This document shows positions 9,113-18,454 of a stretch of 64,000 nt of DNA, one piece after another (the stretch's first letter is position 1; each line of letters starts with the position of its first letter). Source of the stretch: Mycolicibacterium baixiangningiae (lineage in GTDB: Bacteria > Actinomycetota > Actinomycetes > Mycobacteriales > Mycobacteriaceae); assembly GCF_016313185.1 (NCBI RefSeq), contig NZ_CP066218.1, forward strand, positions 1,178,001 to 1,242,000, read 5' to 3'. Under the pieces are notes generated by a model, which did no database searches, was not told the origin of the DNA, and saw only the letters and a list, made by a program, of their open reading frames with translations. The translations under genes and the position numbers were made by a program.

Positions 9113-10621
9113 TCAGGGCAACCCGATGCGGCGGTAGCGGTCGAGCCGCCGCTGCAGGCGGGTCGCCGCAGGCACATCGCGCAGGCCGTGCAATTCCGCC
9201 GCGATGGTGGCCGACAGCCGGTGGGTGAATTCCAGCGGTTCGTCGGCGGCGTCGGGATGCTCGCCGACCACCGCGTCGACGATCCCGTTGCGCAGCAGAT
9301 CCGCCGACCGCACGCCCTGCGCGGCGGCGAGTTCGGCCGCATGGTCGAGGTCGCGATAGACGATCGCGCTGGCCCCCTCGGGCGGCAACGGCGCCAGCCA
9401 GCCGTGCAATGCGGCCAGTACCCGGTCGGCGGGCACCATGGCCAGTGCGGGCCCGCCCGACCCCTGTCCCATGAGCACCGACACCGTCGGGGTGTCCAGC
9501 GTGACCAGGTCGGCCAGGCAGCGGGCGATCTCCCCGGCCAGCCCACCCTGTTCGGCCTCGACGGTCAGCGCCGGACCCGCGGTGTCGATGACCAGCACCA
9601 ACGGCAGTTGCAGTCCGGCGGCCAGCGCCATGCCGCGGCGCGCCTCGCGCAGCGCGGCCGGGCCGATGCGGAGGGCAGGAGCGGAGTGACCCGGGATTGC
9701 GTCCGGCCCGCCGATCACCCGCTGCTGACCGACCACGACGGCGGGCTGTCCGCCGAAGCGGGCCAGCGCCAGCAGCGTCGTCGCCGCTTCGCCGCGGCCG
9801 GTCCCCGACAGCAGCACCCGGTCGGTGGTGCCGTGCCGCAACAGATAGCCGACTCCCGGCCGGTCCGGGCGCCGCGACGCCTCGACCGACGTCCACGCCG
9901 GCACATCCGCTGGCGGTTCGCTGGGCGGCGCGTCGGGTGGCGGATCGGGTGCGTCCGAGACGACGGTGAGCGCACGGTTGAGCGTCGCGCGCAGCATGCT
10001 CAGCGGCACCACCCCGTCGATCACACCGTGCCGGTCCAGGTTCTCCGCGGTCTGGATGCCCGACGGGAACGGTTCGCCGTAGAGGTGTTCGTAGACGCGG
10101 GGGCCGAGGAACCCGATCAGCGCGCCGGGTTCGGCGGCGGTGACGTGGCCGAGTGACCCCCAGGACGCGAACACCCCGCCGGTCGTCGGGTGACGCAGGT
10201 AGACCAGGTACGGCAGGTGCGCCTGCTTGTGCAGTTCCACCGCGGCGGTGATCTTGACCATCTGCAGGAACGCGACGGTGCCCTCCTGCATCCGGGTGCC
10301 GCCCGACGACGGTGACGCCACCAGCGGCAGCCGTTCGGCGGTGGCCCGCTGAACCGCGGCGGTGATGCGTTCGGCCGCGGCCACCCCGATCGAGCCGGCC
10401 AGGAAGTCGAATTCACAGGCCACCACCGCGACCCGGCGGCCGAAGACCCGGCCCTCGCCGGTCAGCACGGCTTCGTCGAGCCCGGTCTTCTCCGAGGCGG
10501 CCGCCAGGTCGGCGCGGTAGGAGTCGGTGGTGGCCACCGCCAGTGGCGCGTCGTCCCAGCTGAGGAACGACCCCTCGTCGAGGACGGCGTCACGCAGCTC
10601 GAGGGCACCGATCCGGCTCAC
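9113..10621 (-). CDS. accD3: Acetyl/acyl-CoA carboxylase carboxyltransferase-like protein AccD3
   Basis: 502 residues (AccD3 of M. tuberculosis, Rv0904c, is about 495). It reads as a fused beta-alpha carboxyltransferase: the N-terminal half has the crotonase-like GGTRMQEG and FASWGSLGH segments, the C-terminal half the second fold with LVLVIDTAGP and GQGSGGPALAMVPADRVLA. It would transfer carboxylate from biotin to an acyl-CoA, but the biotin carboxylase partner is not here and AccD3's own substrate is not established. Identification is strong because the divergent neighbour is echA6 and the next five genes keep the Rv0906-Rv0910 order. Start is the GTG at 10621, ten bases from a -10-like TATATA. 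Confidence 0.88.
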   Translation of the reverse strand: MSRIGALELRDAVLDEGSFLSWDDAPLAVATTDSYRADLAAASEKTGLDEAVLTGEGRVFGRRVAVVACEFDFLAGSIGVAAAERITAAVQRATAERLPLVASPSSGGTRMQEGTVAFLQMVKITAAVELHKQAHLPYLVYLRHPTTGGVFASWGSLGHVTAAEPGALIGFLGPRVYEHLYGEPFPSGIQTAENLDRHGVIDGVVPLSMLRATLNRALTVVSDAPDPPPDAPPSEPPADVPAWTSVEASRRPDRPGVGYLLRHGTTDRVLLSGTGRGEAATTLLALARFGGQPAVVVGQQRVIGGPDAIPGHSAPALRIGPAALREARRGMALAAGLQLPLVLVIDTAGPALTVEAEQGGLAGEIARCLADLVTLDTPTVSVLMGQGSGGPALAMVPADRVLAALHGWLAPLPPEGASAIVYRDLDHAAELAAAQGVRSADLLRNGIVDAVVGEHPDAADEPLEFTHRLSATIAAELHGLRDVPAATRLQRRLDRYRRIGLP

Positions 10622-10647
10622 GCGGCCAGGGTATATAGGGTGGCCGC
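10622..10647. promoter_or_regulatory. Compact symmetrical bidirectional promoter between accD3 and echA6
   Basis: The whole intergenic region is 26 bases: a perfect inverted repeat GCGGCCA (10622-10628) / TGGCCGC (10641-10647) around TATATA (10632-10637), which is its own complement. A -10 box here would place the start of transcription at or within a few bases of the echA6 ATG (10648), and likewise near the accD3 GTG (10621). Both messages may therefore be leaderless, which is common in mycobacteria. The arms could also bind a regulator. Confidence 0.6.
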
Positions 10648-11382
10648 ATGATTGGTGTCACACGCGACGGCAATGTGCTCACCCTGGAGATGCAGCGGGC
10701 CGAACGCCGCAACGCACTCAACGGCGAACTCGTCGACGGCCTGCGCGAAGCCATCGAGAAGGCGGGCACCGAGGACGTGCGCGCCATCGTCCTCACCGGC
10801 CAGGGCCACGTGTTCAGCTCGGGTGCCGACCTGTCCGGCGGCCAGGGAGTCGCCGACGAGCTGCCCGACAAGGCCAGGGCGCTGAACTTCGCCATCGACC
10901 GGGCGCCGGTCCCGGTGATCGCCGCGGTCAACGGTCCGGCGATCGGCGCAGGCGTCATCCTGTCGATGATCTGCGACCTGCGGGTCGTGTCACCCGACGC
11001 CTACTTCCAGTTCCCCGTCGCGAAATACGGTATTGCGCTGGACAATTGGAGTATCCGTCGGCTGACCTCGCTGGTCGGGGCCGGCCGGGCGAGAGGCATG
11101 CTGCTGGGTGCCGAACGGCTCACGGCCGAGGTCGCGCTGCAGACGGGTATGGCCAACCGGGCCGGCACACTCGCCGACGCGCAGGAGTGGGCGCGGGAGA
11201 TCGCGGGATACGCGCCGCTGGCACTGCAGCACGCGAAGCGGGTGCTCAACGACGACGGCGCGTACGAGGACCCGTGGCCGGCGCACCAGGAACTGTTCGA
11301 CAGGGCGTGGGGCAGCCAGGACATCATCGAGGCGCAGGTGGCGCGCATCGAGAAGCGGCCGCCGAGGTTCAAGGGGGCCTGA
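10648..11382 (+). CDS. echA6: EchA6, crotonase-fold acyl-CoA-binding protein
   Basis: 244 residues (Rv0905 is 243). The crotonase fold is clear: oxyanion segments SSGADLSGG (about 57-65) and NGPAIGAGV (about 95-103). Both glutamates used by true hydratases are replaced: the PE position reads PV (Val124) and the second Glu position is Gly150. That agrees with published work on M. tuberculosis EchA6, which does not hydrate enoyl-CoA but shuttles acyl-CoA into mycolic-acid synthesis and is the target of THPP compounds. It diverges from accD3 over 26 bases and is followed by the Rv0906 homologue after one base. Confidence 0.9.
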   Translation: MIGVTRDGNVLTLEMQRAERRNALNGELVDGLREAIEKAGTEDVRAIVLTGQGHVFSSGADLSGGQGVADELPDKARALNFAIDRAPVPVIAAVNGPAIGAGVILSMICDLRVVSPDAYFQFPVAKYGIALDNWSIRRLTSLVGAGRARGMLLGAERLTAEVALQTGMANRAGTLADAQEWAREIAGYAPLALQHAKRVLNDDGAYEDPWPAHQELFDRAWGSQDIIEAQVARIEKRPPRFKGA

Positions 11383-11383
11383 G

Positions 11384-12502
11384 GTGACGGGGTCAGCGCT
11401 GCGGTTCGGATTCGGCACGGCGTCGGTGCTCGCCGGCGGGTGGGTGCTGCGGGCGCTGCAGGGCACGCCCGCCTCGCTGGGCGCCACCCCCGCCGAGATC
11501 CACCCGGTCGCCACCCGCAGCCCGAACTACCGCGACGGCGCGTTCGTCAACCGCGAACCGGCCGCCACCATGAGCCTCGACGCCGAACAGCGCAGACTGC
11601 TCATGCGCGAACTGGTCACCCGGCGTGACGGCAGCCGCCCCGCAGGGCCGATCCCGATCGTGACCCCCACGTCCACCGACGGCGAGGCGGCGGGTCTGGC
11701 GGCCTACTGGCACGGCCACTCCTCGGCTCTGATCGAGGTCGACGGGTACCGCGTGCTCACCGACCCGATCTGGAGTGACCGCTGCTCTCCGTCGCGTGCC
11801 GTCGGTCCGCAACGCCTGCACGAACCCCCGCTGCCCCTGGAACAACTGCCCGCCGTCGACGCCGTGCTGATCAGCCACGACCACTACGACCACCTCGACA
11901 TCGACACGATCCTCGGGCTCGCGCGCACACAGCGCGCCCCGTTCTGCGTCCCCCTCGGTGTGGGTGCGCACCTGCGCAAATGGGGTATCTCCGAGGAGCG
12001 CATCGTCGAACTCGACTGGAACGAGAGCCATCGGATCGGAGACCTCAGGCTGGTCTGCACCCCGGCCCGGCACTTCTCCGGGCGGCTGTTCACCCGCAAC
12101 ACCACGCTCTGGTCGTCGTGGGCGATCAGCGGTCCCCAGCACCGCGTGTTCTTCGGCGGCGACACCGGCTACACCACTGCGTTCGCCGAAATCGGTTCGG
12201 AGTACGGGCCTTTCGACCTGACACTGCTTCCGGTCGGCGCCTACCACCCGGCGTGGCCGGACATCCACATGAACCCCGAGGAGGCCGTCCGTGCCCATCG
12301 GGACATGACCGATGCGGGCGGCGGTGTACTGCTCCCCGTCCACTGGGGCACCTTCCGGCTGGCGCCACACCCGTGGGCCGAACCTGTGGAGCGGCTGTTG
12401 GCCGCCGCCGGTTCGGCCGACGTGCGCGTCGTGGTGCCCAAACCGGGCCAGCGGGTCGAGCGGGGAGCGTCACCGCCGTTAGAGCCGTGGTGGCAGCTCT
12501 GA
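11384..12502 (+). CDS. NAPE-PLD-like metallo-beta-lactamase-fold hydrolase (Rv0906 homologue)
   Basis: 372 residues, the same length as I recall for Rv0906. The dinuclear metal motif is SHDHYDHLD (HxHxDH), with further ligand candidates in PARHFSGR, FGGDTGY and PVHWGTFRL. These are the features of the phosphodiesterase branch related to N-acyl-phosphatidylethanolamine phospholipase D. A short hydrophobic N-terminus (FGFGTASVLAGGWVLRAL) may anchor it in the membrane. The GTG start follows the echA6 stop by one base, which favours co-translation. The substrate is probably a phospholipid-like phosphodiester, by family only. Confidence 0.85.
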   Translation: MTGSALRFGFGTASVLAGGWVLRALQGTPASLGATPAEIHPVATRSPNYRDGAFVNREPAATMSLDAEQRRLLMRELVTRRDGSRPAGPIPIVTPTSTDGEAAGLAAYWHGHSSALIEVDGYRVLTDPIWSDRCSPSRAVGPQRLHEPPLPLEQLPAVDAVLISHDHYDHLDIDTILGLARTQRAPFCVPLGVGAHLRKWGISEERIVELDWNESHRIGDLRLVCTPARHFSGRLFTRNTTLWSSWAISGPQHRVFFGGDTGYTTAFAEIGSEYGPFDLTLLPVGAYHPAWPDIHMNPEEAVRAHRDMTDAGGGVLLPVHWGTFRLAPHPWAEPVERLLAAAGSADVRVVVPKPGQRVERGASPPLEPWWQL

Positions 12503-12511
12503 GCGGCTAGC

Positions 12512-14104
12512 GTGCAGGCTGTGACCCGCCGACTCTTGCCGTTCGTCGCCCTCGCCGCGACCCTCACCCTGGTCGCAGGGTGTGACTCCGCGCCGAGTGA
12601 GGCGCCGCAGTCCGCCCCGGCGAAACCCCAATCCGATGTCCCGCCGCCGCTGGTGCCCGCGATGCCACTGCCCGACGGCGCCGTCGACAAGGCCGTCGAA
12701 AAGCTCGACGGAATGGCCGAGGACCTGTTGGCCAAGTCGGGCATCCCCGGTATGGCGGTCGCGGTCGTCCATGGCGGGAAAACGGTGTACGCCAAGGGAT
12801 TCGGTGTCACCGATGTGAGGACCGGTGCGAAGGTGGGCCCCGACACGGTGTTCCAGCTCGCGTCGGTGTCCAAACCGCTGGGCGCAACCGTCGTCGCCCA
12901 CCAGGTCGGCCAGGGCGCGGTCGGCTGGGACACCCCCATCGTGTCGAAACTGCCGTGGTTCGCGCTCTCGGACCCCGCGGTGACACAGATGGTCACCGTC
13001 GGCGATCTGTACTCCCACCGTTCGGGGCTGCCCGACCACGCCGGCGATCTCCTCGAGGAGCTCGGATACGACCGCAGGGCCATCCTCGAGCGGTTGCGCC
13101 AGCTCCCGCTGGCGCCGTTCCGGGATTCCTACGCCTACACCAACTTCGGCCTCACCGCCGCCGCGGAGGCGGTCGCCACCAGTGCGGGCAAGCCGTGGGA
13201 GACGCTCAGCGAGGAAGTGCTCTACCGGCCGCTGGGGATGACGTCGACCAGTTCGCGTTTCGCCGACTACGAGAAGCGGCCCGACCGTGCGGTCGGCCAC
13301 ATCCACGTCGACGACCGCTACGAACCGCTCTACGTCCGCGATGCCGACGAGGAAGGCCCCGCGGGCGGGGTGAGTTCGTCGGTCAACGACGTGGCGAAGT
13401 GGCTGACCATGGTGTTGGCCGACGGCAGCGCCAACGGTGAGCAGATCATCGACCCCGAGGCGCTGCTGCCCGCGCTCACCCCGCAGAGCACATCGAGTCC
13501 GGCGAGCGAACCGGCGATGCGAACCGGCTTCTACGGGTTCGGCTTCAATGTCGGCACCTCGTCGGCGGCCCGCGTCGAGCTCAGCCATTCGGGGGCGTTC
13601 GAACTCGGCGCGGCGACGAACTTCGTGGTCCTTCCGTCCGCGGACGTGGCGATCGTCGCGCTGACGAACGCCACCCCTGCGGGCATCCCCGAGACGCTGA
13701 CCGCCCAGTTCGCCGATCTCGTGCAGTTCGGCGAGGTGCGGGAGGACTGGTACGGCCTCTACCACGACGCGTTCGTCGCGATGGACAAGCCCGTCGGATC
13801 GCTGGTCGGCAAGCAGCCCCCGGCCAACCCCGCCCCGTCCGCACCGCCCGCGTCACTGGCGGGGGTCTACAACAACGACTTCTGGGGTCCGGCCACCGTC
13901 ACCGAGGCGGGTGGCTCGCTGGGGCTGCAGGTCGGGCCGCACGGTGACGTCTGGCCGTTGAAGCACTGGGACGGCAACGTCTTCACGTTCAGCTTCGTCA
14001 CGGAGAACTCCTCTCCGGGTTCGGTTTCCAAGGCCACCTTCGATGGGAACCGCCTGACGCTGGAGTACTTCGACGAGGAACACAACGGGACCTTCACGCG
14101 ATGA
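12512..14104 (+). CDS. Serine beta-lactamase / DD-peptidase-like lipoprotein (Rv0907 homologue)
   Basis: 530 residues. An N-terminal lipoprotein signal is visible: positive residues, hydrophobic core and lipobox LVAGC with Cys24, so the protein is likely anchored outside the membrane. The serine-hydrolase motifs are SVSK (Ser118-Lys121), YTN (Tyr209-Asn211) and HSG in VELSHSGAF. The C-terminal ~90 residues form a separate beta-rich domain often found in this esterase/DD-peptidase group. The start is a GTG (12512), with a second GTG three codons later. Its stop codon lies inside a linker repeat that also supplies the ctpE start. Confidence 0.85.
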   Translation: MQAVTRRLLPFVALAATLTLVAGCDSAPSEAPQSAPAKPQSDVPPPLVPAMPLPDGAVDKAVEKLDGMAEDLLAKSGIPGMAVAVVHGGKTVYAKGFGVTDVRTGAKVGPDTVFQLASVSKPLGATVVAHQVGQGAVGWDTPIVSKLPWFALSDPAVTQMVTVGDLYSHRSGLPDHAGDLLEELGYDRRAILERLRQLPLAPFRDSYAYTNFGLTAAAEAVATSAGKPWETLSEEVLYRPLGMTSTSSRFADYEKRPDRAVGHIHVDDRYEPLYVRDADEEGPAGGVSSSVNDVAKWLTMVLADGSANGEQIIDPEALLPALTPQSTSSPASEPAMRTGFYGFGFNVGTSSAARVELSHSGAFELGAATNFVVLPSADVAIVALTNATPAGIPETLTAQFADLVQFGEVREDWYGLYHDAFVAMDKPVGSLVGKQPPANPAPSAPPASLAGVYNNDFWGPATVTEAGGSLGLQVGPHGDVWPLKHWDGNVFTFSFVTENSSPGSVSKATFDGNRLTLEYFDEEHNGTFTR

Positions 14105-14135
14105 GCGCCTGCGCGAAGAGCCGAAGGGCGCGATG
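14102..14135 (+). repeat. Short linker repeat spanning stop of the upstream gene and start of ctpE
   Basis: TGAGCGCCTGCGCGAAGAGC begins at 14102 and continues as CGAAGGGCGCGATG. Its first three bases are the upstream stop and its last three the ctpE ATG, 31 bases apart. A near copy with identical spacing lies at 58757-58790, between the rhamnulose-phosphate aldolase and rhaB genes, in the same orientation. I count about five differences over 34 bases. Confidence 0.8.
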
Positions 14136-16562
14136 ACGGCGGGTCCGGCTGTCACCACCGCCGGGCTGAGCGACGACGAGGTCGCCCAGCGCGTCGCGGA
14201 GGGTAGGTCGAACGACGTCCCGACGCGCGCCGCGCGCACCACCTCCGAAATCGTCCGCGCCAACGTCTTCACCCGCATCAACGCCATCCTCGGCGTACTG
14301 CTGATCATCGTGCTGTCCACCGGTTCGGTCATCAACGGCGCCTTCGGTCTGCTGATCGTCGCCAACAGCGGTATCGGCATCATCCAGGAACTGCGGGCCA
14401 AGCGGACCCTGGACAAGCTGGCGATCGTCGGGCAGGCGAAACCCTTGGTGCGCAGACGGTCCGGTACCCAGGCGCGCACACCGAGCGAGGTGGTGCTCGA
14501 CGACATCATCGAGTTGGGACCCGGGGACCAGATCGTCGTCGACGGCGAGGTGGTCGAGGACAGCAATCTGGAGGTCGACGAGTCCCTGCTCACCGGAGAG
14601 GCGGACGCGATCGCCAAAGACGCCGGCGACGCGGTGATGTCGGGCAGTTTCGTGGTCTCCGGATCCGGCGCGTACCGGGCCACCAAGGTGGGCCGCGAGG
14701 CGTACGCCGCCAAACTCGCCGAGGAGGCCAGCAAGTTCACGCTGGTGAAATCCGAACTCCGCAGCGGCATCAACAAGATCCTCCGGTTCATCACCTACCT
14801 GTTGGTGCCCGCGGGCCTGCTCACCATCTACACCCAGCTGTTCACCACCGACACCGGCTGGCGCCGCGCGGTGCTGGCCATGGTGGGGGCGCTGGTGCCG
14901 ATGGTGCCCGAGGGTCTGGTGCTGATGACGTCGATCGCGTTCGCGGTCGGCGTCGTCCGGCTGGGCCGGCGCCAGTGCCTGGTGAACGAACTGCCCGCCA
15001 TCGAGGGGCTGGCCCGCGTCGACGTGGTGTGCGCGGACAAGACCGGCACTCTGACCGAGAACGGGATGCGGTTGTCGAGTCTGGAAGTGCTGACTCCTGA
15101 TGGTCCCCGGGGGCAGGAGCGAAGCGACCGGGGGGCGGCATCAGTGGAGGACGTGCTGGCCTCGATGGCCGCCGACGACACCCGGCCCAACACCAGCATG
15201 CAGGCGATCGCGGAGGCCTACCCGGACGCACCCGGGTGGACCGCCACCGCGTCCGCCCCGTTCAAATCGGCCACCAAGTGGAGCGGGGTGTCCTACGGCG
15301 AGCACGGCAACTGGGTGATCGGTGCGCCCGACGTGCTGCTCGACAGGGGGTCACCGGTCGCCCAACAGGCCGAGGAGATCGGCTCGCACGGGCTGCGCGT
15401 CCTGTTGGTGGGTTCCAGCGACGTGCCAGTGGACGATCCGGCCGCACCGGGCGCCGTGACACCCGTCGCGCTGGTGGTGCTCGAACAACGGGTCCGGCCC
15501 GACGCCCGCGACACCCTCGATTACTTCGCGTCCCAACAGGTTTCGGTCAAGGTCATCTCCGGTGACAACGCAGTGTCGGTGGGTGCGGTGGCCGGCTCGC
15601 TCGGCTTGCGCGGCGAATGCATGGACGCCCGCCGACTGCCCGAGAACGCGGGCGATCTCGCCGAGACGGTCGAATCGCACACCACGTTCGGCCGGGTCCG
15701 CCCGGACCAGAAGCGGGCGATGGTGCACGCCCTGCAGTCCCGCGGGCACACCGTGGCCATGACCGGTGACGGCGTCAACGACGTCCTCGCGCTCAAGGAC
15801 GCCGACATCGGCGTCGCGATGGGCGCGGGCAGCCCGGCCACCCGCGCGGTCGCCCAGATCGTGTTGCTGGACAACAAGTTCGCCACGCTGCCGTACGTGG
15901 TCGGCGAGGGCCGCCGGGTGATCGGCAACATCGAACGCGTCTCGAACCTCTTCCTCACCAAGACCGTCTACTCGGTGCTGCTCGCGGTACTGGTCGGGAT
16001 GGCCGGGCTGGCGTCGGCGGTGTTCGGCACCGATCCGCTGCTGTTTCCGTTCCAGCCCATCCACGTCACGATCGCGGCCTGGTTCACCATCGGTATCCCG
16101 GCGTTCGTGCTGTCGTTGGCGCCGAACAACGAGCGGGCCCACACCGGGTTCGTGCGGCGGGTGATGACGGCGGCGCTGCCGTCGGGTGTCGTGGTGGGAA
16201 CGGCGACGTTCGTGTCCTACCTGCTCGCCTATCAGGGCCGCGCCGCCAGTGAGACCGAGCAGACGCAGGCCTCCACCGCGGCGCTCATCACGTTGCTGGT
16301 GACGGCGATCTGGGTGCTGGCCGTGGTGGCCCGGCCCTACGAGTGGTGGCGGGTGGCGTTGGTGGCGTTATCCGCGCTGGCCTACGTGGTGATCTTCTCG
16401 ATCCCATGGGCTCAGCATCTGTTCATCCTCGACCCGACGAACGTGACGACCACCTCCATGGCGCTCGGCGTCGGTCTCGTCGGTGCGGCAGCCATCGAAG
16501 TGCTCTGGTGGGTGCAGGGAAGGTTGCTCGGGGAGCGGCGCCTGTTGTGGCGCGAACGGTAG
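14133..16562 (+). CDS. ctpE: P-type ATPase CtpE (calcium transporter)
   Basis: 809 residues, integral membrane. P-type landmarks are in order: LTGEADA (about 153-159) in the actuator domain, PEGL in membrane helix 4 (259-262), phosphorylation motif DKTGTLT (Asp302), KWSGV in the nucleotide domain, and [20 protein letters not shown] at the hinge, followed by four to six C-terminal membrane segments. M. tuberculosis CtpE (Rv0908, about 797 aa) is reported as a calcium uptake pump. The roughly twelve extra residues here match an in-frame GC-rich palindrome at codons ~323-337. Gene order with Rv0907 and Rv0909/Rv0910 homologues is conserved. Confidence 0.92.
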   Translation: MTAGPAVTTAGLSDDEVAQRVAEGRSNDVPTRAARTTSEIVRANVFTRINAILGVLLIIVLSTGSVINGAFGLLIVANSGIGIIQELRAKRTLDKLAIVGQAKPLVRRRSGTQARTPSEVVLDDIIELGPGDQIVVDGEVVEDSNLEVDESLLTGEADAIAKDAGDAVMSGSFVVSGSGAYRATKVGREAYAAKLAEEASKFTLVKSELRSGINKILRFITYLLVPAGLLTIYTQLFTTDTGWRRAVLAMVGALVPMVPEGLVLMTSIAFAVGVVRLGRRQCLVNELPAIEGLARVDVVCADKTGTLTENGMRLSSLEVLTPDGPRGQERSDRGAASVEDVLASMAADDTRPNTSMQAIAEAYPDAPGWTATASAPFKSATKWSGVSYGEHGNWVIGAPDVLLDRGSPVAQQAEEIGSHGLRVLLVGSSDVPVDDPAAPGAVTPVALVVLEQRVRPDARDTLDYFASQQVSVKVISGDNAVSVGAVAGSLGLRGECMDARRLPENAGDLAETVESHTTFGRVRPDQKRAMVHALQSRGHTVAMTGDGVNDVLALKDADIGVAMGAGSPATRAVAQIVLLDNKFATLPYVVGEGRRVIGNIERVSNLFLTKTVYSVLLAVLVGMAGLASAVFGTDPLLFPFQPIHVTIAAWFTIGIPAFVLSLAPNNERAHTGFVRRVMTAALPSGVVVGTATFVSYLLAYQGRAASETEQTQASTAALITLLVTAIWVLAVVARPYEWWRVALVALSALAYVVIFSIPWAQHLFILDPTNVTTTSMALGVGLVGAAAIEVLWWVQGRLLGERRLLWRER
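15103..15137. repeat. GC-rich palindromic element in frame within ctpE
   Basis: CCCCGG (15105-15110) and CCGGGG (15128-15133) flank GGAGCGAAGCGA. It encodes roughly [14 protein letters not shown] in the nucleotide-binding domain just after the DKTGT phosphorylation region, in a loop that tolerates length change. Short GC palindromes with a GAGCGAAGCGACCGGG core are, to my knowledge, frequent in mycobacterial chromosomes. Confidence 0.5.
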
Positions 16563-16571
16563 GCTGGGCGC

Positions 16572-16796
16572 ATGGCATTCCTCGACAAGGTGAAGCACTG
16601 GGTGTCGAAGAACCCCGACAAGGCCGGCACGGCAATCCAGAAGGCCGGCGACCTCTTCGACCAGAAGACGAAGGGCAAATACGCGCCGCACGTCAACAAG
16701 GCGCAGAATGCCGCACGGGACTACGTCACCAAGAACAACCCGCCGCCGCCCGGCCAGCCCCCGGTCAACCCGCAGAACCCGCCACTGCATCCCTGA
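16572..16796 (+). CDS. Rv0909-like antitoxin (MT0933 antitoxin family)
   Basis: 74 residues, basic and helical at the N-terminus (MAFLDKVKHWVSKNPDKAGTAIQKAGDLFDQKTKGKY) with a Pro-rich tail. This matches the MT0933-type antitoxin family represented by Rv0909 (59 aa). It is followed three bases later by the Rv0910-like SRPBCC gene, the reported toxin of this pair, so a type II toxin-antitoxin module is the expected role. The proline tail (PPPPGQPPVNPQNPP) is longer than in the M. tuberculosis protein as I recall it. Confidence 0.8.
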   Translation: MAFLDKVKHWVSKNPDKAGTAIQKAGDLFDQKTKGKYAPHVNKAQNAARDYVTKNNPPPPGQPPVNPQNPPLHP

Positions 16797-16799
16797 CCC

Positions 16800-17237
16800 A
16801 TGGCGAAGCTCTCAGTCTCCGTCGACGTCCCACTACCGCCGGAGAAGGCGTGGGAGTGCGCCTCCGACCTGTCGCGGTACAGGGAGTGGCTGTCCATCCA
16901 CAAGGTGTGGCGCTCGAAGCTGCCCGAAACCCTGGACAAGGGCGCCGAGATCGACTCGATCGTCGAAGTGATGGGCATGCCCAACCGGGTGCACTGGACC
17001 ATCGTCCACTACAAGCCGCCGCAGGCGATGACCCTCAATGGCGACGGTAAGGGCGGGGTGAAGGTCAAGCTGATGGGCAAGGTCAAACCCGCCGGTGAGG
17101 GCTCGACCGTCACGTTCGACATCCACCTGGGTGGGGCTGCCCTGTTCGGACCGATCGGCATGGTGGTCGCCGGCGCGCTCAAGAGCGACATCCGCGAATC
17201 GCTGGACCGGTTCAAGGCCGTCTTCGCGCCGGCCTGA
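16800..17237 (+). CDS. SRPBCC/START-fold protein, Rv0910-like toxin
   Basis: 145 residues (Rv0910 about 144). It begins with the usual polyketide-cyclase/START pattern, SVSVDVPLPPEKAWECASDLSRYREW, continues through alternating strands, and ends in the long C-terminal helix (ESLDRFKAVFAPA) that closes the ligand cavity. In M. tuberculosis the pair Rv0909/Rv0910 is classed as toxin-antitoxin; the fold itself is a lipid or small-molecule binder and the toxic mechanism is not clear. It ends three bases from a convergent oxidoreductase gene. Confidence 0.82.
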   Translation: MAKLSVSVDVPLPPEKAWECASDLSRYREWLSIHKVWRSKLPETLDKGAEIDSIVEVMGMPNRVHWTIVHYKPPQAMTLNGDGKGGVKVKLMGKVKPAGEGSTVTFDIHLGGAALFGPIGMVVAGALKSDIRESLDRFKAVFAPA

Positions 17238-17240
17238 GGT

Positions 17241-17906
17241 TCACCTGCCTCGCGACAGCGCCGCGACCGCTTCGTCGACCGGGGTGTCGCCTCCGATCAG
17301 TTCGAAGGTCTGCCCACCGGTTTCGGGTGTGTCCAGCACCGCCACCAGAACCGCGGCGACATCCGCGCGTGGGATGCTGCCCCGGCCGGTCGACTCGGCG
17401 ATCGTCACCAGCCCGGTCCCGGCGTCGTCGGTCAGCATGCCGGGCCGCACGATCGTCGCCTGAAGCCCGGGCCGCCCGCGTACGTCGTCGTCGGCCGCAC
17501 CTTTGGCGCGCAGGTACGTCGTGAAGACCGGATCGTCGCCGTCGGCGGCGTCGGCGTCGGCCCCCATCGAGGAGACCATCAGGTACCGCGGGACGCCCGC
17601 CGCCTGGGCCGCGTCGGCCAGCAGGATCGCGGCATCGCGGTCGACGGTCTCCTTGCGGGCCGCGCCGCTGCCCGGGCCCGCACCCGCGGCGAACACCACC
17701 GCGTCGGCGCCCTGCAGGTGTCCGGCGACGGCCTCCACCGAGGAATTCTCCAGGTCCAGCACGATGGCTTCCGCTCCGGCGGCTTCGAGATCGCCGGCGT
17801 GGCCGGGGTTGCGGATCAAGCCGGCCACCGTGTCGCCGCGTCGCGTCAGCAGCCGTTCCAGAATCAGCGCGATCTTGCCGTGTCCACCGGCGACCACCAC
17901 ACGCAT
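17241..17906 (-). CDS. NAD(P)-binding atypical SDR (NmrA/SDR_a5-like)
   Basis: 221 residues. The N-terminal Rossmann motif is VVVAGGHGKIA (Gly-x-Gly-Gly type), and the middle keeps RYLMVSSMGAD and YLRAKGAADDDVRG, the usual active-site strand and Lys region. These proteins bind NADPH and often act as redox sensors or quinone reductases; no substrate can be named. A remnant of a close relative lies at 29960-30322: its C-terminal half is readily aligned with this protein, while its N-terminal half is missing. Confidence 0.8.
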   Translation of the reverse strand: MRVVVAGGHGKIALILERLLTRRGDTVAGLIRNPGHAGDLEAAGAEAIVLDLENSSVEAVAGHLQGADAVVFAAGAGPGSGAARKETVDRDAAILLADAAQAAGVPRYLMVSSMGADADAADGDDPVFTTYLRAKGAADDDVRGRPGLQATIVRPGMLTDDAGTGLVTIAESTGRGSIPRADVAAVLVAVLDTPETGGQTFELIGGDTPVDEAVAALSRGR

Positions 17907-18012
17907 CCGAACTCCCTCCTAGTGGACCCGTCGCCGAAACACGAGCCTGCCGAATTCGTCCGCCGACCGGCGCACTGACTCCAGTTCCAGTGACACCAAC
18001 AGGGTATCCCTC

Positions 18013-18444
18013 CTAGGCCGCGAAGACCTGCGAGTCATCCGCGAACGCTTTGAACTCCAAGGCGTTTCCCGCAGGGTCGAGCAGAAACATCGTCCACTGC
18101 TCACCGACCTCACCTTCGAACCGCACGTACGGTTCGATGACGAACTCGACGTCGGCGGCGCGCAACCGGTCGGCGAGCCGGTGGAAGTCGGCGACGGTCA
18201 GGATCACGCCGAAGTGGGGTACCGGGACGTCGTGCCCGTCGACCGGGTTGTGCACCGCACGCGGGCGTTCGGGTGCGAGGTGCGTGACGACCTGGTGCCC
18301 GTGCAGGTTCCAGTCCACCCAGGTCTCGGCGCTGCGGCCCTGGGGGAGGCCCAGCACCTCACCGTAGAACCGGCGGGCGGCGGCCAGATCGTCGACGGGC
18401 ATCGCGAGGTGAAAGCGGGGAATCGGTGAGTCGAACACGGTCAT
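18013..18444 (-). CDS. VOC-family (glyoxalase/bleomycin-resistance fold) protein
   Basis: 143 residues starting at MTVFDSPIPRFHLAMPVDDL. Two beta-alpha-beta-beta-beta modules are visible; candidate metal ligands are His in RFHLAMPV, His in PVPHFGVIL and Glu in NALEFKAF near the end, as in glyoxalase-type dioxygenases. The start is the ATG at 18444 rather than an upstream frame that crosses the P450 stop. It is ten bases behind the P450 gene on the same strand and is probably the last gene of the operon that begins at 25742. Confidence 0.8.
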   Translation of the reverse strand: MTVFDSPIPRFHLAMPVDDLAAARRFYGEVLGLPQGRSAETWVDWNLHGHQVVTHLAPERPRAVHNPVDGHDVPVPHFGVILTVADFHRLADRLRAADVEFVIEPYVRFEGEVGEQWTMFLLDPAGNALEFKAFADDSQVFAA

Positions 18445-18454
18445 GGTGAAAATG

